Positions 25,518-37,640 of a stretch of 64,000 bases of DNA are shown piece by piece. The stretch is from positions 1,116,001 through 1,180,000 of the forward strand of contig NZ_CP025030.1 in assembly GCF_002812705.1 (NCBI RefSeq), written 5' to 3'. Origin of the DNA: Achromobacter spanius. Lineage in GTDB: Bacteria; Pseudomonadota; Gammaproteobacteria; Burkholderiales; Burkholderiaceae_B. Below the pieces are notes generated by a model. That model saw only the letters and a program-made list of their open reading frames with translations, was not told where the DNA came from and did no database searches. Position numbers and translations under genes: made by a program. Position 1 is the first letter of the stretch, and each line of letters starts with the position of its first letter.

Positions 25518-26195
25518 ATGAACAATGCCACCACGATGAAGCCCCTGACCCTGGCGCTGTCCAAGGGTCGGATTTTTGAAGAAACCATGCCGTTGCTGGC
25601 CGAAGCCGGCATCGAAGTCACGGAAAGCCCGGAAAGCTCGCGCAAGCTGATCCTGCCGACCAGCGACCCCGGCCTGCGCCTGATCATCGTGCGCGCCTCC
25701 GACGTGCCCACCTACGTGCAATATGGCGCGGCGGACCTGGGCATCGCGGGCAAGGACGTGCTGATCGAGCACGCCAAGGAGCAGCCCGGCGGCCTGTACC
25801 AGCCCATCGACCTGAACATCGCCAAATGCCGCCTGGCCGTGGCCGTGCGTAACGGCTTTGACTATGAAGGCGCGGTGCACCAGGGCGCGCGCCTGCGCGT
25901 GGCCACCAAATACGTGCACTCAGCCCGTGAACACTTCGCGGCCAAGGGTGTGTACGTGGACATCATCAAGCTGTATGGTTCGATGGAATTGGCGCCGCTG
26001 GTTGGCCTGGCCGACTGCATCGTGGACCTGGTGTCCACCGGCGGCACGCTACGCGCCAACGACTTGGTTGCAGTGGAAGACGTCATGCCGATTTCGTCGC
26101 GCCTGATCGTCAACCAGGCCGCGCTGAAGACCCGCGGCGCCCGCCTGCAACCCTTGCTGGACGCCTTCGAAAGAGCCGCCTCCCGCAACGCCTGA
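25518..26195 (+). CDS. hisG: ATP phosphoribosyltransferase, short form
   Basis: First enzyme of histidine synthesis, joining ATP and PRPP. At 225 residues it is the short form without the C-terminal regulatory domain, so it needs the HisZ subunit, which is not encoded here. Motifs: [18 protein letters not shown] and the PRPP loop [12 protein letters not shown] (about 175). ATG 25518 has GAGG upstream; ATG 25536 is possible. First gene of hisGDCBHAFIE. Confidence 0.95.
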   Translation: MNNATTMKPLTLALSKGRIFEETMPLLAEAGIEVTESPESSRKLILPTSDPGLRLIIVRASDVPTYVQYGAADLGIAGKDVLIEHAKEQPGGLYQPIDLNIAKCRLAVAVRNGFDYEGAVHQGARLRVATKYVHSAREHFAAKGVYVDIIKLYGSMELAPLVGLADCIVDLVSTGGTLRANDLVAVEDVMPISSRLIVNQAALKTRGARLQPLLDAFERAASRNA

Positions 26196-26249
26196 CCCCC
26201 GCCCGCCGCGACCTCGCGGCGGCCGCTTTCCGCTTTGCTCCATGACGCC

Positions 26250-27554
26250 ATGGCCCTGATCAATCGTCTCGACTCCCGCGATCCCGGATTCAAATCCGCC
26301 CTGTCCAAGCTGCTGGCCTTCGAGGCCACCGAGGACGAGTCCATCGACCGTGCCGCCGCCGGCATCCTGGCTGACGTGCGCGCGCGTGGCGACGCCGCGC
26401 TGGTGGAATACACGCAGCGCTTTGACCGCATGCCGGCCGCCTCGGCCGACACGCTTGAAATTCCCAAGGCCGATTGGCACGCCGCGCTGGCCACCTTGCC
26501 CACCGCGCAGCGCAACGCGCTGGAAGCCGCCGCCGACCGCGTGCGCGGCTATCACGAGCGCCAGCTTGCCCATACCTGGACCTACACCGAAGCCGACGGC
26601 ACGATGCTGGGCCAACAGGTGACGCCGCTGGACCGCGTGGGCCTGTATGTGCCGGGCGGCAAGGCCGCCTACCCGTCGTCGGTGCTGATGAACGCCATTC
26701 CCGCCAAGGTCGCGGGGGTGCAGGAACTGGTCATGGTGACGCCCACGCCCGACGGCGTGCGCAACCCCATCGTGCTGGCGGCAGCCGCCATCGGCGGCGT
26801 GGACCGCGTGTTCGCCATCGGTGGCGCGCAAGCCGTGGGCGCGCTGGCCTACGGCACCGCCACCGTGCCCGCCGTAGACAAGATCGTCGGCCCCGGCAAT
26901 GCCTATGTGGCCGCCGCCAAGCGCCGCGTGTTCGGCGTGGTCGGCATCGACATGATTGCCGGCCCCAGCGAAATCCTGGTCATCTGCGACGGCAAGACGC
27001 CGGCCGACTGGATCGCCATGGATCTGTTCTCGCAAGCCGAGCACGACGAATTGGCGCAATCCATCCTGCTCTGTCCGGATGCGGCCTTCATCGAAGAAGT
27101 CGAAGCCGCCATCGCGCGTCTCTTGCCCACGATGCCGCGCGCCGACATCCTGCGCGTCAGCCTGGCCAATCGCGGTGCGCTGATCCAGGTCCAAAGCCTG
27201 GAAGAAGCCTGCCAGATCGCCAACGACATCGCGCCCGAGCACTTGGAAATTTCCACCGAACAGCCTGAAATCTGGACCGCCAAGATCCGCCACGCCGGCG
27301 CCATCTTCATGGGCCGTTTCAGCTCGGAAGCGCTGGGCGACTACTGCGCCGGCCCCAACCACGTGCTGCCCACGTCGCGCACCGCGCGCTTTTCGTCGCC
27401 GCTGGGCGTGTACGACTTCCAGAAGCGTTCCAGCCTGATCCAGGTGTCGCACCAAGGCGCGCAAACGCTGGGCCGCATCGCCGCCGAACTGGCGCTGGGC
27501 GAAGGCCTGCAAGCGCACGCCGCCAGCGCCCAGTACCGGATCGACAAGCCATGA
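26250..27554 (+). CDS. hisD: Histidinol dehydrogenase
   Basis: 434-residue Zn-dependent enzyme that performs the last two oxidations from histidinol to histidine. Signature [27 protein letters not shown], then the conserved block [35 protein letters not shown] and [12 protein letters not shown] with Zn ligands. ATG 26250 is preferred over an in-frame TTG at 26235. It overlaps hisC by four bases. Confidence 0.96.
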   Translation: MALINRLDSRDPGFKSALSKLLAFEATEDESIDRAAAGILADVRARGDAALVEYTQRFDRMPAASADTLEIPKADWHAALATLPTAQRNALEAAADRVRGYHERQLAHTWTYTEADGTMLGQQVTPLDRVGLYVPGGKAAYPSSVLMNAIPAKVAGVQELVMVTPTPDGVRNPIVLAAAAIGGVDRVFAIGGAQAVGALAYGTATVPAVDKIVGPGNAYVAAAKRRVFGVVGIDMIAGPSEILVICDGKTPADWIAMDLFSQAEHDELAQSILLCPDAAFIEEVEAAIARLLPTMPRADILRVSLANRGALIQVQSLEEACQIANDIAPEHLEISTEQPEIWTAKIRHAGAIFMGRFSSEALGDYCAGPNHVLPTSRTARFSSPLGVYDFQKRSSLIQVSHQGAQTLGRIAAELALGEGLQAHAASAQYRIDKP

Positions 27555-28657
27555 GCGCGGCCCCGGCGGCAAGCGTCGCTGGCCGCATCCAAGGCACCTT
27601 GCGCGCGGACGTCCTCGCACTGGCCGCCTATCCGGTCGCCCACGCGGATGGCTGCATCAAGCTGGACGCGATGGAATGCCCGTATGAACTGCCCGACGAG
27701 GTGCGCGAGGACATCGCCCGCGCCGTGCGCGACACGCCGCTGAACCGCTATCCCGCCGCCGATCTGTCCGCCTTGCAGCAGGCGGTGAAGGCCGGGTTCG
27801 GCGTGCCCGACGCGGCCGACGTGCTGTTTGGCAACGGCTCGGACGAACTCATCCACATCATCGTCCAGGCCTGTTGCAACCCGGGCGACGTGGTGCTGTC
27901 GCCGTGGCCGTCGTTCGTTTACTTCGACATGGCGGCGCGCTTTGACCACGCCCGCTTTGTCGGCGTGCCGCTGACCGAGGATCTGACCCTGGATCTGCCG
28001 GCGATGCTGGCCGCCATCCGCGAACATCAGCCCAAGGTGGTGTTCCTGGCCGTGCCCAACAACCCCACCGGCGGCCTCTGGTCCGACGAAGACGTGCAGG
28101 CCATCATCGCCGCCGCCCCCGGGCTGGTGGTGCTGGACGAGGCCTATCAGCCCTTCGCCGACCGCACCTGGATGCCGCAAGTGCTGGACGCCCCCAACGT
28201 GGTCGTCATGCGCACGGTGTCCAAGATCGGCCTGGCCGGCCTGCGTTTCGGCTATCTGGCCGGCCATCCCGACTGGATCGCCGAACTGAACAAGCTGCGC
28301 CCGCCCTACAACCTGGACGTGCTGACGCAGGCCACGCTGATGGCGGTGCTGCGCCACAAGCCCGTGCTGGACGAACAGGCCGCGCGCCTGCGCGCCGACC
28401 GCGGCCCGCTGGCCGACGCGCTGGCCGCCTTGCCCGGCGTCAGGGTATTCCCTTCCGCCGGCAACTTTGTGCTTGCCCGCTTTTCCGGCAAGCTGGATGG
28501 CAACGCCGTGCATCTTGCGCTGAAAACGCGCAAAATATTGATTCGCAACTTTTCCAACGCCCATCCGCTCCTGGCAAACTGCCTGCGCATCTCGGTGGGC
28601 GCCCCGGCCGAGAACGCCGCCTTGCTGGCTGCCCTGCAAGAGATTTTGAGTACTTAA
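27551..28657 (+). CDS. hisC: Histidinol-phosphate aminotransferase
   Basis: 368-residue PLP enzyme that converts imidazole-acetol phosphate to histidinol phosphate. Fold type I motifs: [11 protein letters not shown], the PNNPTGG loop (about 177), [10 protein letters not shown], and the PLP lysine in [15 protein letters not shown] (about 225). The N-terminus lines up with the [15 protein letters not shown] HisC start. Its start overlaps the hisD stop; hisB starts one base after its stop. Confidence 0.95.
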   Translation: MSAAPAASVAGRIQGTLRADVLALAAYPVAHADGCIKLDAMECPYELPDEVREDIARAVRDTPLNRYPAADLSALQQAVKAGFGVPDAADVLFGNGSDELIHIIVQACCNPGDVVLSPWPSFVYFDMAARFDHARFVGVPLTEDLTLDLPAMLAAIREHQPKVVFLAVPNNPTGGLWSDEDVQAIIAAAPGLVVLDEAYQPFADRTWMPQVLDAPNVVVMRTVSKIGLAGLRFGYLAGHPDWIAELNKLRPPYNLDVLTQATLMAVLRHKPVLDEQAARLRADRGPLADALAALPGVRVFPSAGNFVLARFSGKLDGNAVHLALKTRKILIRNFSNAHPLLANCLRISVGAPAENAALLAALQEILST

Positions 28658-28658
28658 C

Positions 28659-29246
28659 ATGCGTACCGCAGAGATCACCCGCAACACCAACGAAACCCGC
28701 ATCCGCGTGGCCATCAACATCGACGGCACCGGCAAGCAGACGATCGATACGGGCGTGCCGTTCCTGGACCACATGCTGGACCAGATCGCGCGCCACGGCC
28801 TGATCGACCTGGACATCAAGGCCGAGGGCGACCTGCACATCGACGCGCACCACACCGTGGAAGACGTGGGCATCACGCTGGGCATGGCCATTGCCAAGGC
28901 CGTCGGCACCAAGGCCGGCCTGCGCCGCTACGGCCACGCCTACGTGCCGCTGGACGAAGCCCTGTCGCGCGTCGTGGTGGACTTCTCGGGCCGCCCCGGC
29001 CTGGAATATCACATCCCGTTCACGCGCGCCCACATCGGCAATTTCGATGTAGACCTGACGCGCGAGTTCTTCCAGGGCCTGGTCAACCACGCCCTCATCA
29101 CCCTGCATATCGACAACCTGCGCGGCTTCAACGCCCACCATCAGGCTGAAACCGTGTTCAAGGCCTGTGGCCGCGCCCTGCGCATGGCCATGGAAGTCGA
29201 TCCGCGCATGGGCGACGTCGTGCCCTCCACCAAGGGCGTGCTGTAA
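28659..29246 (+). CDS. hisB: Imidazoleglycerol-phosphate dehydratase
   Basis: 195-residue single-domain HisB; the phosphatase domain fused in E. coli is absent, as is normal outside gammaproteobacteria. The two manganese-binding repeats are seen: [16 protein letters not shown] and [13 protein letters not shown], mirrored later in the protein by [27 protein letters not shown]. Histidinol-phosphate phosphatase must be encoded elsewhere. Confidence 0.97.
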   Translation: MRTAEITRNTNETRIRVAINIDGTGKQTIDTGVPFLDHMLDQIARHGLIDLDIKAEGDLHIDAHHTVEDVGITLGMAIAKAVGTKAGLRRYGHAYVPLDEALSRVVVDFSGRPGLEYHIPFTRAHIGNFDVDLTREFFQGLVNHALITLHIDNLRGFNAHHQAETVFKACGRALRMAMEVDPRMGDVVPSTKGVL

Positions 29247-29279
29247 CGTTCGCCAACCCCAACGCAGCAGGCAAAAGAA

Positions 29280-29978
29280 GTGACCACTATCGCCATCGTT
29301 GACTACGGAATGGGCAATTTCCACTCCGTCGCCCGCGCCCTGAAGTTCGCCGCGCCCGACGCGGACATCCGCATCTGCAACCAGCCTCAAGACATTGACG
29401 CGGCCGACCGCGTGGTGTTTCCCGGGCAGGGCGCCATGGCGGACTGCATGCGCACCCTGAATGAATCCGGCCTGCGCGAAGCCGTCGTGCGCGCTGCCCG
29501 CAACAAGCCCTTGCTGGGCGTGTGCGTGGGCGAACAGATGCTGTTTGATTCCAGCGAAGAAGGCGGCACGTCGTGCCTGGGCCTGTTCCCCGGCGTGGTG
29601 CGCCGTTTTTCGGGCCCCCGCTTTGCCGACCTGATTCCCGCCGATGACGAAGCCTGCCTGGCCGACACCGGCGACGCGGGTCTGGCCGACACCCGCCCGG
29701 AACGGCTCAAAGTGCCGCACATGGGATGGAACAAAGTCCGCCAGACGCGCTCTCATCCCATCTGGGCCGGTATTCCGGACGACACGCACTTCTATTTCGT
29801 CCATAGTTACTACGCCGATCCGGATGATTCCAGCCTGACAGTTGGTGAAACCGATTACGGAGTCGCCTTTACCTGCGCGGTGGCGGCGGCTAACATTTTC
29901 GCGGTGCAGTTCCACCCCGAGAAGAGCGCCGAGCACGGTTTGCGCCTGTATCGCAATTTTGTAGACTGGCAGCCGTAG
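29280..29978 (+). CDS. hisH: Imidazole glycerol phosphate synthase, glutaminase subunit
   Basis: 232-residue amidotransferase that supplies ammonia to HisF. Nucleophile Cys82 in [16 protein letters not shown]; His/Glu of the triad in [13 protein letters not shown]. The start is GTG at 29280 ([13 protein letters not shown]). About 15 residues longer than many HisH proteins: residues 127-142 contain a tandem duplication LADTGDAG / LADTRPER coded by a 24-bp direct repeat (CTGGCCGACACC at 29658 and 29682). Confidence 0.95.
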   Translation: MTTIAIVDYGMGNFHSVARALKFAAPDADIRICNQPQDIDAADRVVFPGQGAMADCMRTLNESGLREAVVRAARNKPLLGVCVGEQMLFDSSEEGGTSCLGLFPGVVRRFSGPRFADLIPADDEACLADTGDAGLADTRPERLKVPHMGWNKVRQTRSHPIWAGIPDDTHFYFVHSYYADPDDSSLTVGETDYGVAFTCAVAAANIFAVQFHPEKSAEHGLRLYRNFVDWQP

Positions 29979-30035
29979 GTCACTGACCTGCATGCGCCAG
30001 CCCATTCAACCCCTCTTTCTTTTTTGCTGCCCACC

Positions 30036-30776
30036 ATGCTGCTGATCCCCGCCATCGATCTCAAAGACGGGCGCTGCGTGCGCCTGCGCCAGGGTGACCT
30101 GGACGATGCAACGGTGTTCTCCGAAGACCCCGCCGCCATGGCCACTCGCTGGCTAGACCAGGGCGCGCGCCGCCTGCATCTGGTCGACTTGAACGGCGCC
30201 GTTGCCGGCAAGCCGAAGAACGAAGCGCCCATCAAGGCCATTCTGGAGGCCGTCGGCGACGACATCCCCGTCCAGATCGGCGGCGGCATTCGCGACCTCG
30301 ACACCATCGAACGCTACCTTGACGCCGGCATTTCGTACGTCATCATCGGCACCGCCGCGGTCAAGAACCCGGGCTTCCTGCAAGACGCCTGCGGCGCTTT
30401 CCCCGGCCAGATCATCGTTGGCCTGGACGCCCGCGACGGCAAGATCGCCACCGACGGCTGGAGCAAGCTGACCCGCCACGACGTGCTGGACCTGGCCAAG
30501 AAGTTCGAGGACTACGGCTGCGAGGCCATCATCTACACCGACATCGGCCGTGACGGCATGCTGTCGGGCGTCAACGTCGAAGCCACGGTCCGCCTGGCCC
30601 AACACGTGCGCATTCCCGTGTACGCCTCGGGCGGCATCGCCGGCATCCAGGACATCGAAGCCCTGTGCGCCGTCGAGGAAGAGGGCGTCGAAGGCGCCAT
30701 CCTGGGCCGCAGCATCTACGAAGGCACGCTTGATTTCCAGGCAGCCCAGGCTCGCGCCGACGAATTGGCAAAATGA
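30036..30776 (+). CDS. hisA: Phosphoribosylformimino-AICAR phosphate isomerase
   Basis: 246-residue TIM-barrel isomerase opening the ribose of ProFAR. Catalytic Asp in [21 protein letters not shown]; phosphate sites [20 protein letters not shown] and YASGGIAG; second acidic residue in [14 protein letters not shown] 30036 is chosen; an in-frame ATG 12 bp earlier is less well placed. It overlaps hisF by four bases. Confidence 0.96.
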   Translation: MLLIPAIDLKDGRCVRLRQGDLDDATVFSEDPAAMATRWLDQGARRLHLVDLNGAVAGKPKNEAPIKAILEAVGDDIPVQIGGGIRDLDTIERYLDAGISYVIIGTAAVKNPGFLQDACGAFPGQIIVGLDARDGKIATDGWSKLTRHDVLDLAKKFEDYGCEAIIYTDIGRDGMLSGVNVEATVRLAQHVRIPVYASGGIAGIQDIEALCAVEEEGVEGAILGRSIYEGTLDFQAAQARADELAK

Positions 30777-31594
30777 CCATTCCCTCCAGCAGCACCGAGG
30801 CCGGCGCGCCCGTACAAAGCGCGCTGACCCGCCGCATCATCCCCTGCCTTGACGTCACCGCCGGCCGCGTCGTCAAGGGCGTGAACTTCGTCAACCTGCT
30901 GGACGCGGGCGACCCCGTCGAGATCGCCCGCCGTTACAACGAGCAGGGCGCCGACGAGCTCACCTTCCTGGACATCACCGCCACCAGCGACGGCCGCGAC
31001 CTGATCCTGCCCATCATCGAGCAGGTGGCGTCCCAGGTGTTCATCCCGTTGACGGTGGGCGGCGGCGTGCGCCAGGTGTCCGACATCCAGCGCCTGCTGA
31101 ACGCCGGCGCCGACAAGATCAGCATCAACAGCGCCGCCGTGGCCAACCCCGAACTGGTTCGGGCCGCGTCCGACTACCACGGCTCGCAATGCGTGGTCGT
31201 GGCCATCGACGCGCGGCGCGTGTCGGCGGAAGGCGAACCGGCGCGCTGGGAAGTCTTCACGCACGGCGGCCGCAAGGCCACCGGGCTGGACGCCGTGGCC
31301 TGGGCGCGCCGCATGGCCGCCTACGGCGCGGGCGAAATTCTCCTGACCAGCATGGACCGCGACGGCACCAAGTCCGGTTTCGACCTGGAACTGACGCGCG
31401 CCGTGTCCGACGCCGTGCCGGTGCCCGTCATCGCCTCGGGCGGCGTGGGCAACCTGCAACACCTGGCCGATGGTGTCACCACCGGCCGCGCCAGCGCCGT
31501 GCTGGCCGCCAGCATCTTCCACTTTGGCCAGCACACCGTTGGGGAGTGCAAGCGCTTCATGGCCGAACAAGGCATTTCCGTACGCTTGGATTAA
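30773..31594 (+). CDS. hisF: Imidazole glycerol phosphate synthase, cyclase subunit
   Basis: 273-residue TIM barrel that forms IGP and AICAR with ammonia from HisH. Catalytic Asp residues in [18 protein letters not shown] and [11 protein letters not shown]; phosphate motifs [12 protein letters not shown] and [13 protein letters not shown]. An extra N-terminal stretch (about 14 residues, [14 protein letters not shown]) precedes the conserved start. It ends 2 bp before hisI. Confidence 0.97.
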   Translation: MTIPSSSTEAGAPVQSALTRRIIPCLDVTAGRVVKGVNFVNLLDAGDPVEIARRYNEQGADELTFLDITATSDGRDLILPIIEQVASQVFIPLTVGGGVRQVSDIQRLLNAGADKISINSAAVANPELVRAASDYHGSQCVVVAIDARRVSAEGEPARWEVFTHGGRKATGLDAVAWARRMAAYGAGEILLTSMDRDGTKSGFDLELTRAVSDAVPVPVIASGGVGNLQHLADGVTTGRASAVLAASIFHFGQHTVGECKRFMAEQGISVRLD

Positions 31595-31596
31595 CT

Positions 31597-32001
31597 ATGA
31601 GCACCGAACCCGCCTGGATGGCTGACGTCGTTTTCGACGAAAACGGCCTGATCCCCGCCATCGCCCAAGACGCCGAAAACGGCCAGATCATGATGGTCGC
31701 CTGGATGAACCGCGAATCGCTGGCCGAAACGGCAGCCACCGGCCGCGCCGTGTACTGGTCACGTTCGCGCCAGCGCCTGTGGCGCAAGGGCGAGGAATCC
31801 GGACACGTGCAGGAAGTGCACGAATTGCGCCTGGATTGCGACGGCGACGTCATCCTGCTCAAGGTCCACCAGGAAGGCGGCATTGCCTGCCACACCGGCC
31901 GCGCAAGCTGCTTTTTCCGCCGCCTGGAAGGGCCGACGGATCACGCATCCTGGGTTACGGTCGACCCCGTGCTCAAAGACCCCGAACTGATCTACAAATG
32001 A
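31597..32001 (+). CDS. hisI: Phosphoribosyl-AMP cyclohydrolase
   Basis: 134-residue metal-dependent enzyme of the third step. Signature [41 protein letters not shown] and the metal-binding Cys/His in [30 protein letters not shown]. Separate from HisE here, as usual in betaproteobacteria. Overlaps hisE by four bases. Confidence 0.96.
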   Translation: MSTEPAWMADVVFDENGLIPAIAQDAENGQIMMVAWMNRESLAETAATGRAVYWSRSRQRLWRKGEESGHVQEVHELRLDCDGDVILLKVHQEGGIACHTGRASCFFRRLEGPTDHASWVTVDPVLKDPELIYK

Positions 32002-32348
32002 CCGATCAAACGCTAAGCGCCGCCGACATCCTGGCCCGCATCGCCGACACGCTGGAAACCCGCCGCCCTGAAAACGGCGGCGACCCGACCGCGTCCTATT
32101 CCGCCAAGCTGCTGGCCAAGGGCCCCGATTCCTTCCTGAAGAAAATCGGCGAAGAAGCCACGGAACTGGTCATGGCCGCCAAAGACGGCGTGCCGGAACG
32201 CATCGTCAGCGAAACGGCCGACCTGTGGTTTCACTGCCTGGTCGCGCTGACGCATTTCAAGCTGCGGCCGGAAGACGTGCTGGCCGAGTTGGCCCGCCGC
32301 GAAGGCCTGTCGGGCCTGGCCGAAAAAGCCAGCCGCCCCAAAGACTGA
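31998..32348 (+). CDS. hisE: Phosphoribosyl-ATP pyrophosphatase
   Basis: 116-residue MazG-fold pyrophosphatase of the second step. Metal-binding acidic motif [17 protein letters not shown], then [16 protein letters not shown]. Last his gene of the operon; hinT follows after 17 bp. Confidence 0.95.
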   Translation: MTDQTLSAADILARIADTLETRRPENGGDPTASYSAKLLAKGPDSFLKKIGEEATELVMAAKDGVPERIVSETADLWFHCLVALTHFKLRPEDVLAELARREGLSGLAEKASRPKD

Positions 32349-32365
32349 CCCCGGAGTCCGGAAAC

Positions 32366-32734
32366 ATGAGCGACAACTGTCTTTTTTGCAAGATCGCCGC
32401 TGGCGAGATCCCGTCCAAGAAGGTCTATGAGGACGAGGACTTTGTTGCATTTCACGATATCAATCCGGCAGCACCGGTGCATTTGCTGCTGATCCCTCGA
32501 CGTCATGTCACATCCATGCAGGATATTACGGCCGAGGACGCAGGTTGGTTGGGTAGAATGATGTCGTTGGCGCCGCGGCTAGCAGCCGAAAACGGCTGCC
32601 GTCCGGGCCCTGATGGCGGATTTCGCATCATGATCAACTCTGGCGTCGAAGGCGGCCAGGAAGTCCCGCATTTGCATTTCCACATCATTGGCGGCTCGCG
32701 ACCCTGGAAAGGGCGCGTGGCCCCCACCGCGTAA
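32366..32734 (+). CDS. hinT: HIT-family purine nucleoside phosphoramidase (HinT-like)
   Basis: 122 residues. Opens [44 protein letters not shown] and ends with the histidine triad HLHFHIIGG (about 106-114), the catalytic centre. Part of the his-hin-tat transcription unit by spacing. Confidence 0.93.
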   Translation: MSDNCLFCKIAAGEIPSKKVYEDEDFVAFHDINPAAPVHLLLIPRRHVTSMQDITAEDAGWLGRMMSLAPRLAAENGCRPGPDGGFRIMINSGVEGGQEVPHLHFHIIGGSRPWKGRVAPTA

Positions 32735-32748
32735 TTCGGAGAAACATC

Positions 32749-32976
32749 ATGGGTAGTTTCAGCATTTGGCATTGGTTGGTTGTTCTGGTCATCGTGGCGC
32801 TGATCTTCGGCACCAAGAAGCTGCGCAACATCGGTTCGGATCTGGGCGGCGCGGTCAAGGGGTTCAAGGAAGGCATGAAGGACGCCAACGGCGACAAGCC
32901 CGCGGACCCGATCGCGCAACAGCGCGTGTCCGATGACACCATCGACGTGCAGGCCAAGGAAAAGACCAACTCCTGA
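32749..32976 (+). CDS. tatA: Sec-independent translocase subunit TatA
   Basis: 75 residues: N-terminal membrane helix ([18 protein letters not shown]), the [10 protein letters not shown] hinge, an amphipathic helix ([15 protein letters not shown]) and a charged tail. Oligomerises to form the twin-arginine export pathway. 14 bp after hinT. Confidence 0.95.
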   Translation: MGSFSIWHWLVVLVIVALIFGTKKLRNIGSDLGGAVKGFKEGMKDANGDKPADPIAQQRVSDDTIDVQAKEKTNS

Positions 32977-33048
32977 GCCGCGGCTCTTATCCCGGGCCCG
33001 CCCTGAAAGGGCCGGCCCTTATTGCTTCACTTCCCGAGCGGCCGTCGC

Positions 33049-33618
33049 ATGTTTGATGTCAGTTTCACTGAACTGATGGTGGTCGGCGTCATCGCCTTGA
33101 TCGTCATCGGTCCCGAACGCCTGCCCAAGGTAGCCCGCACCATCGGCCACCTGTTGGGTCGCGCGCAGCGTTACGTCAACGACGTTAAGTCCGATATCCA
33201 ACGCGAAATCGAAATCGACGAGCTGCGCAAATTCAAAAGCGAAATGGAAGACGCCGCGCAAGGCGTGCAAACGTCGCTGAATGAAACGCACGCTTCCTTG
33301 CAAGAGCCGGTTCAGCAGTTTCGTGCCGAACTCGACGAAGTGGCCCGTGAAGCCAATGGCAAGGTCGCACCCGTGATCGTGGGCGACGCCCCGGCTCCCG
33401 CTGCCAGCGCCCCGGCCGAATCCGCGCCCGAACCCGCACGCACCATCGCGCCCCCCGGGCAAAGCCACAATCTGGATCTGGATCTGCCTCCCGCATCCGA
33501 ATCCAGCCCGGCTGCGCCCCCCGCCTCTCAACAACCTGCCCCGGCGCCCCGCGCGCCCAAGGCTGACGACGCCGCGCCCGCCGCCAAGCCCGTCCCGCCC
33601 TCCGGAACACCGACGTGA
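33049..33618 (+). CDS. tatB: Sec-independent translocase subunit TatB
   Basis: 189 residues: MFDVSFTELMVVGVIALIVIGPERLPKVARTIG, the classic TatB start with the E-L-P-K hinge, then an amphipathic helix and a long Pro/Ala-rich C-terminal tail (about residues 120-189) expected to be disordered. TatB and TatC bind signal peptides. Its stop overlaps the GTG start of tatC. Confidence 0.94.
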   Translation: MFDVSFTELMVVGVIALIVIGPERLPKVARTIGHLLGRAQRYVNDVKSDIQREIEIDELRKFKSEMEDAAQGVQTSLNETHASLQEPVQQFRAELDEVAREANGKVAPVIVGDAPAPAASAPAESAPEPARTIAPPGQSHNLDLDLPPASESSPAAPPASQQPAPAPRAPKADDAAPAAKPVPPSGTPT

Positions 33619-34406
33619 CCCAGGACGCTTCCCAAGAAGAAGGCCAGCAAGAGACCTTCATCTCCCACCTGGTCGAATTGCGCACGCGGCTGCTGCGCGC
33701 CGTCGGCGCGGTTGTGGCCGTGTTCATCGTGCTGTTCATCTATCCCGGCGCATCGGCCATCTATGACGTGCTGGCGGCCCCCATGCTGGCGTCGCTGCCC
33801 GAAGGCACGCGCATGATCGCCACCGGCGTCATCACGCCGTTCATGGTGCCGGTCAAGGTCACGATGATGGCGGCGTTCATCGTGGCGCTGCCCGTCGTGC
33901 TGTACCAAGCCTGGGCCTTTGTGGCGCCCGGTCTGTACCGCCACGAAAAGCGCCTGGCGCTGCCGCTGATCGTCTCCAGCACGTTCCTGTTCATCGCGGG
34001 CATGGCGTTCTGCTACTTCGTGGTGTTCCGCACGGTGTTCCATTTCATCGCCACGTTCGCGCCGCAGTCCATCACGCCGGCCCCGGACATCGAGGCCTAC
34101 CTGAGCTTCGTCATGACGATGTTCATGGCGTTCGGGATCACCTTCGAAGTGCCCGTGGCCGTGGTGCTGCTGGTGAAGATGGGCGTGGTCGAACTGTCCA
34201 AGCTGCGGGCCGCGCGCGGCTACGTGGTGGTGGGCGCCTTCATCATCGCTGCCGTGGTCACGCCGCCCGACGTGGTCAGCCAGTTCATGTTGGCGGTGCC
34301 GCTGTGCCTGCTTTATGAAGTTGGGCTGATTTGCGCCCGCATGGTCACGCCCAAGCCCGGCGCGGCCGACGACGCCGTCTCTGACTCACTGACCGAGCGT
34401 CACTGA
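33615..34406 (+). CDS. tatC: Sec-independent translocase subunit TatC
   Basis: 263-residue six-span membrane protein and receptor of twin-arginine signals. Motifs: FISHLVELRTRLLRAVGAV at the N-terminus, the first periplasmic loop, ALPVVLYQAWAFVAPGLYRHEKR and FGITFEVPVAVVLLVKMG. Start GTG 33615 overlaps tatB. A nearby Tat substrate is the Rieske protein PetA. Confidence 0.96.
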   Translation: MTQDASQEEGQQETFISHLVELRTRLLRAVGAVVAVFIVLFIYPGASAIYDVLAAPMLASLPEGTRMIATGVITPFMVPVKVTMMAAFIVALPVVLYQAWAFVAPGLYRHEKRLALPLIVSSTFLFIAGMAFCYFVVFRTVFHFIATFAPQSITPAPDIEAYLSFVMTMFMAFGITFEVPVAVVLLVKMGVVELSKLRAARGYVVVGAFIIAAVVTPPDVVSQFMLAVPLCLLYEVGLICARMVTPKPGAADDAVSDSLTERH

Positions 34407-34434
34407 CAGCGCGTCGCTGAGCCTGCGTCGCGTG

Positions 34435-34454
34435 GGGCCGCCTTCGGGCGGCCC
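34435..34454 (+). terminator. Hairpin after tatC
   Basis: GGGCCGCC, TTCG tetraloop, GGCGGCCC. A very stable stem but followed only by TATTC, so it may be a weak terminator or an mRNA end-protecting structure. Confidence 0.5.
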
Positions 34455-34596
34455 TATTCGCATCCGCCGCCTGTATCTGCCGCTCGTACTGCGCAATTCA
34501 TGGTGCAAGAAGCGGCGCAAGACTCCATGCAAACGCGGCACAGTATCGGACTCTTTCACTCTTGTCGGCGCCCGGCCGCCACCCTACATTGTGGGC

Positions 34597-34986
34597 ATGT
34601 CGCCTGCTCAAAGGCTGCGCGCCCTGATGCGGTGGCGCGGCATCCACAGCCAAAACCAATTGGCGCGCCTTTCCGGCGTGCCGCAATCCTGCATCCACCG
34701 AATTCTTACCCGCGATGAGCACTACGCCCCCTCGCGCGCCACCTTGCTACGGCTGGCGAAAGCGTTGGATACCACCGTCCCTTGGTTAAGCGACGGCGTG
34801 GTGAGCGTGGCGGAAGTTGGCTCAAGCTGCTTGCCAGCGACTTCCACGCCGGATGCGCCGGCAGCCGCCCCGGACAGCTACTGCGCCGAGATCGGCGCAT
34901 TGCTGCAGAGCCAACCCGAGAGCACAAAAAAAACCGTGTTGTCGATGGTGCGCCTGCTGGTCGAACGGCAGCCGCCCGATGCCTAG
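34597..34986 (+). CDS. XRE-family helix-turn-helix protein
   Basis: 129 residues: an N-terminal Cro/CI-type helix-turn-helix (residues 3-62: RLRALMRWRGIHSQNQLARLSGVPQSCIHRILTR, then TLLRLAKALDTTVPWLSDG), followed by a variable Pro/Ala/Ser linker and a short C-terminal helix (KKTVLSMVRLLVERQ). No phage genes are near. ATG 34597 is preferred since the upstream in-frame codons do not read as protein. Convergent with the protease gene. Targets unknown. Confidence 0.75.
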   Translation: MSPAQRLRALMRWRGIHSQNQLARLSGVPQSCIHRILTRDEHYAPSRATLLRLAKALDTTVPWLSDGVVSVAEVGSSCLPATSTPDAPAAAPDSYCAEIGALLQSQPESTKKTVLSMVRLLVERQPPDA

Positions 34987-35017
34987 CGGCGTGCAAGCCA
35001 GGCGCCACCGCAGCCCG

Positions 35018-36178
<1,161 letters not shown>

Positions 36179-36197
36179 GATTCTGATAGGACGAGCA

Positions 36198-36974
36198 ATG
36201 AAAAAAGTGGACTCTCACGTGCTGGCCAGTTGGCTGGACGACACCCTGCAAGCCGCCCGCTTCAAGGACTATTGCCCCAACGGCTTGCAAGTGGAGGGCC
36301 GATCCGAAGTCGCACACATTATCACCGGAGTCACCGCCAGCGAAGCGCTGCTGCGCGCGGCAGTTGAACGGGGCGCGGATGCCGTGCTCGTGCATCACGG
36401 CTGGATGTGGCGCAACGAAGACCGGCGCGTGATCGGTACGCGCCGCACACGCATGGCGCTGGCACTGAAGAACGATCTGAACCTTTACGCCTACCATTTG
36501 CCGCTGGATGCGCATCCCACGCTGGGCAACAACGCGCAACTGGCCCGCGTACTGGGCCTGACGCCCGCGCGGCGCGATGATGGGTCGCCGCTCACCTGTG
36601 GGCAAGACAATCTGGTGTGGCTGGGCGAGGCCTCCGGCCTGAAGACGCTGGGCCAACTGGGCGCGCGCGTGGCCGAACGGTTGGGCCGGCAGCCACTGGT
36701 GGTGGGCGACCCGGATCAACCCTTATCAAGCGTGGCGTGGTGTACGGGTGGTGCGCAAGGCATGCTGGCCGACGCCGTGGATGCCGGCGCCAGCGCTTAC
36801 ATCACAGGCGAAGTGTCTGAATCCACTGTGCATCTCGCGCGCGAGACCGGCGTCGGCTTTATCGCGGCCGGCCACCACGCCACCGAGCGCTACGGCGTCC
36901 AGGCGCTGGGCCAGGCCGTGGCAGAGCAATTCGGCATCAAGGTCGAGTTCATTGACCTTGATAATCCGGCATAA
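36198..36974 (+). CDS. NIF3-family dinuclear-metal protein (YbgI-like)
   Basis: 258 residues of the NIF3 family, toroidal hexamers with a two-metal site; the exact reaction is unsettled (sometimes labelled GTP cyclohydrolase 1 type 2). Motifs: LASWLDDTLQAARFKDYCPNGLQVEG, the metal-binding VHHGWMWRNE (His-His), YHLPLDAHPTLGNN and AAGHHATERYGV. ATG 36198 follows AGGACGAG. Confidence 0.9.
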   Translation: MKKVDSHVLASWLDDTLQAARFKDYCPNGLQVEGRSEVAHIITGVTASEALLRAAVERGADAVLVHHGWMWRNEDRRVIGTRRTRMALALKNDLNLYAYHLPLDAHPTLGNNAQLARVLGLTPARRDDGSPLTCGQDNLVWLGEASGLKTLGQLGARVAERLGRQPLVVGDPDQPLSSVAWCTGGAQGMLADAVDAGASAYITGEVSESTVHLARETGVGFIAAGHHATERYGVQALGQAVAEQFGIKVEFIDLDNPA

Positions 36975-37053
36975 AGCGGGGACGCCCGCTGCGGTTCAGT
37001 ACCCAGCGGGCCGCAAGCCCGTGGCGCGCGCGCCACGCAGCCCTTGCAGTGTC

Positions 37054-37500
37054 TTACTTCTTGAGCAGATCGCGGATTTCGCGCAGCAGCGCCACGTCTT
37101 CGGGCGTTGCGGCCGGCGCGGCCGGTGCTTCCTCGGCCTTGGTGCGGGCCTTGTAGATGGCCTTGACCATCCAGAAAATCACGAACGCCAACAACACGAA
37201 GTTGATGAGGATCGTCACGAAATTACCCCAGGCGAACACGGTAGCGCCCGCTTTGGTCAGGTCGGCATACGTCATCGGGCCGTTGTAGCCGGCAGGCATC
37301 GACAGCACAAAGAATTTGTTCGAAAAATCGACTGCGCCACCCAGGATGAAATTGACCAAAGGCATGATGATGTCTTTCACCATCGAATCGACGATCCTGC
37401 CGAACGCCGCGCCGATAATGACACCCACCGCCAGGTCAACCGCGTTGCCTTTTACAGCGAAATCTCGGAATTCTTTGACGAAACCAGTCTTTTTGCTCAT
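37054..37500 (-). CDS. mscL: Large-conductance mechanosensitive channel
   Basis: 148-residue osmotic safety valve of the inner membrane. [42 protein letters not shown] is the pore helix, with a second span near 95-118 and a C-terminal bundle ending [15 protein letters not shown]. Start ATG 37500 follows GGGAG. Divergent from petA. Confidence 0.97.
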   Translation of the reverse strand: MSKKTGFVKEFRDFAVKGNAVDLAVGVIIGAAFGRIVDSMVKDIIMPLVNFILGGAVDFSNKFFVLSMPAGYNGPMTYADLTKAGATVFAWGNFVTILINFVLLAFVIFWMVKAIYKARTKAEEAPAAPAATPEDVALLREIRDLLKK

Positions 37501-37640
37501 AAAAGCACTCCCATCGTGATACGCCCTTGAGTGGGCTGGCGCTATAATACGCGGTTGCTATGTTGTTACATATTCCCGCGAACCCGATGCCGCAGAAATG
37601 ATGCTACTCGTAGAGCGGGCGCATCAACAAGGATAGGAAG

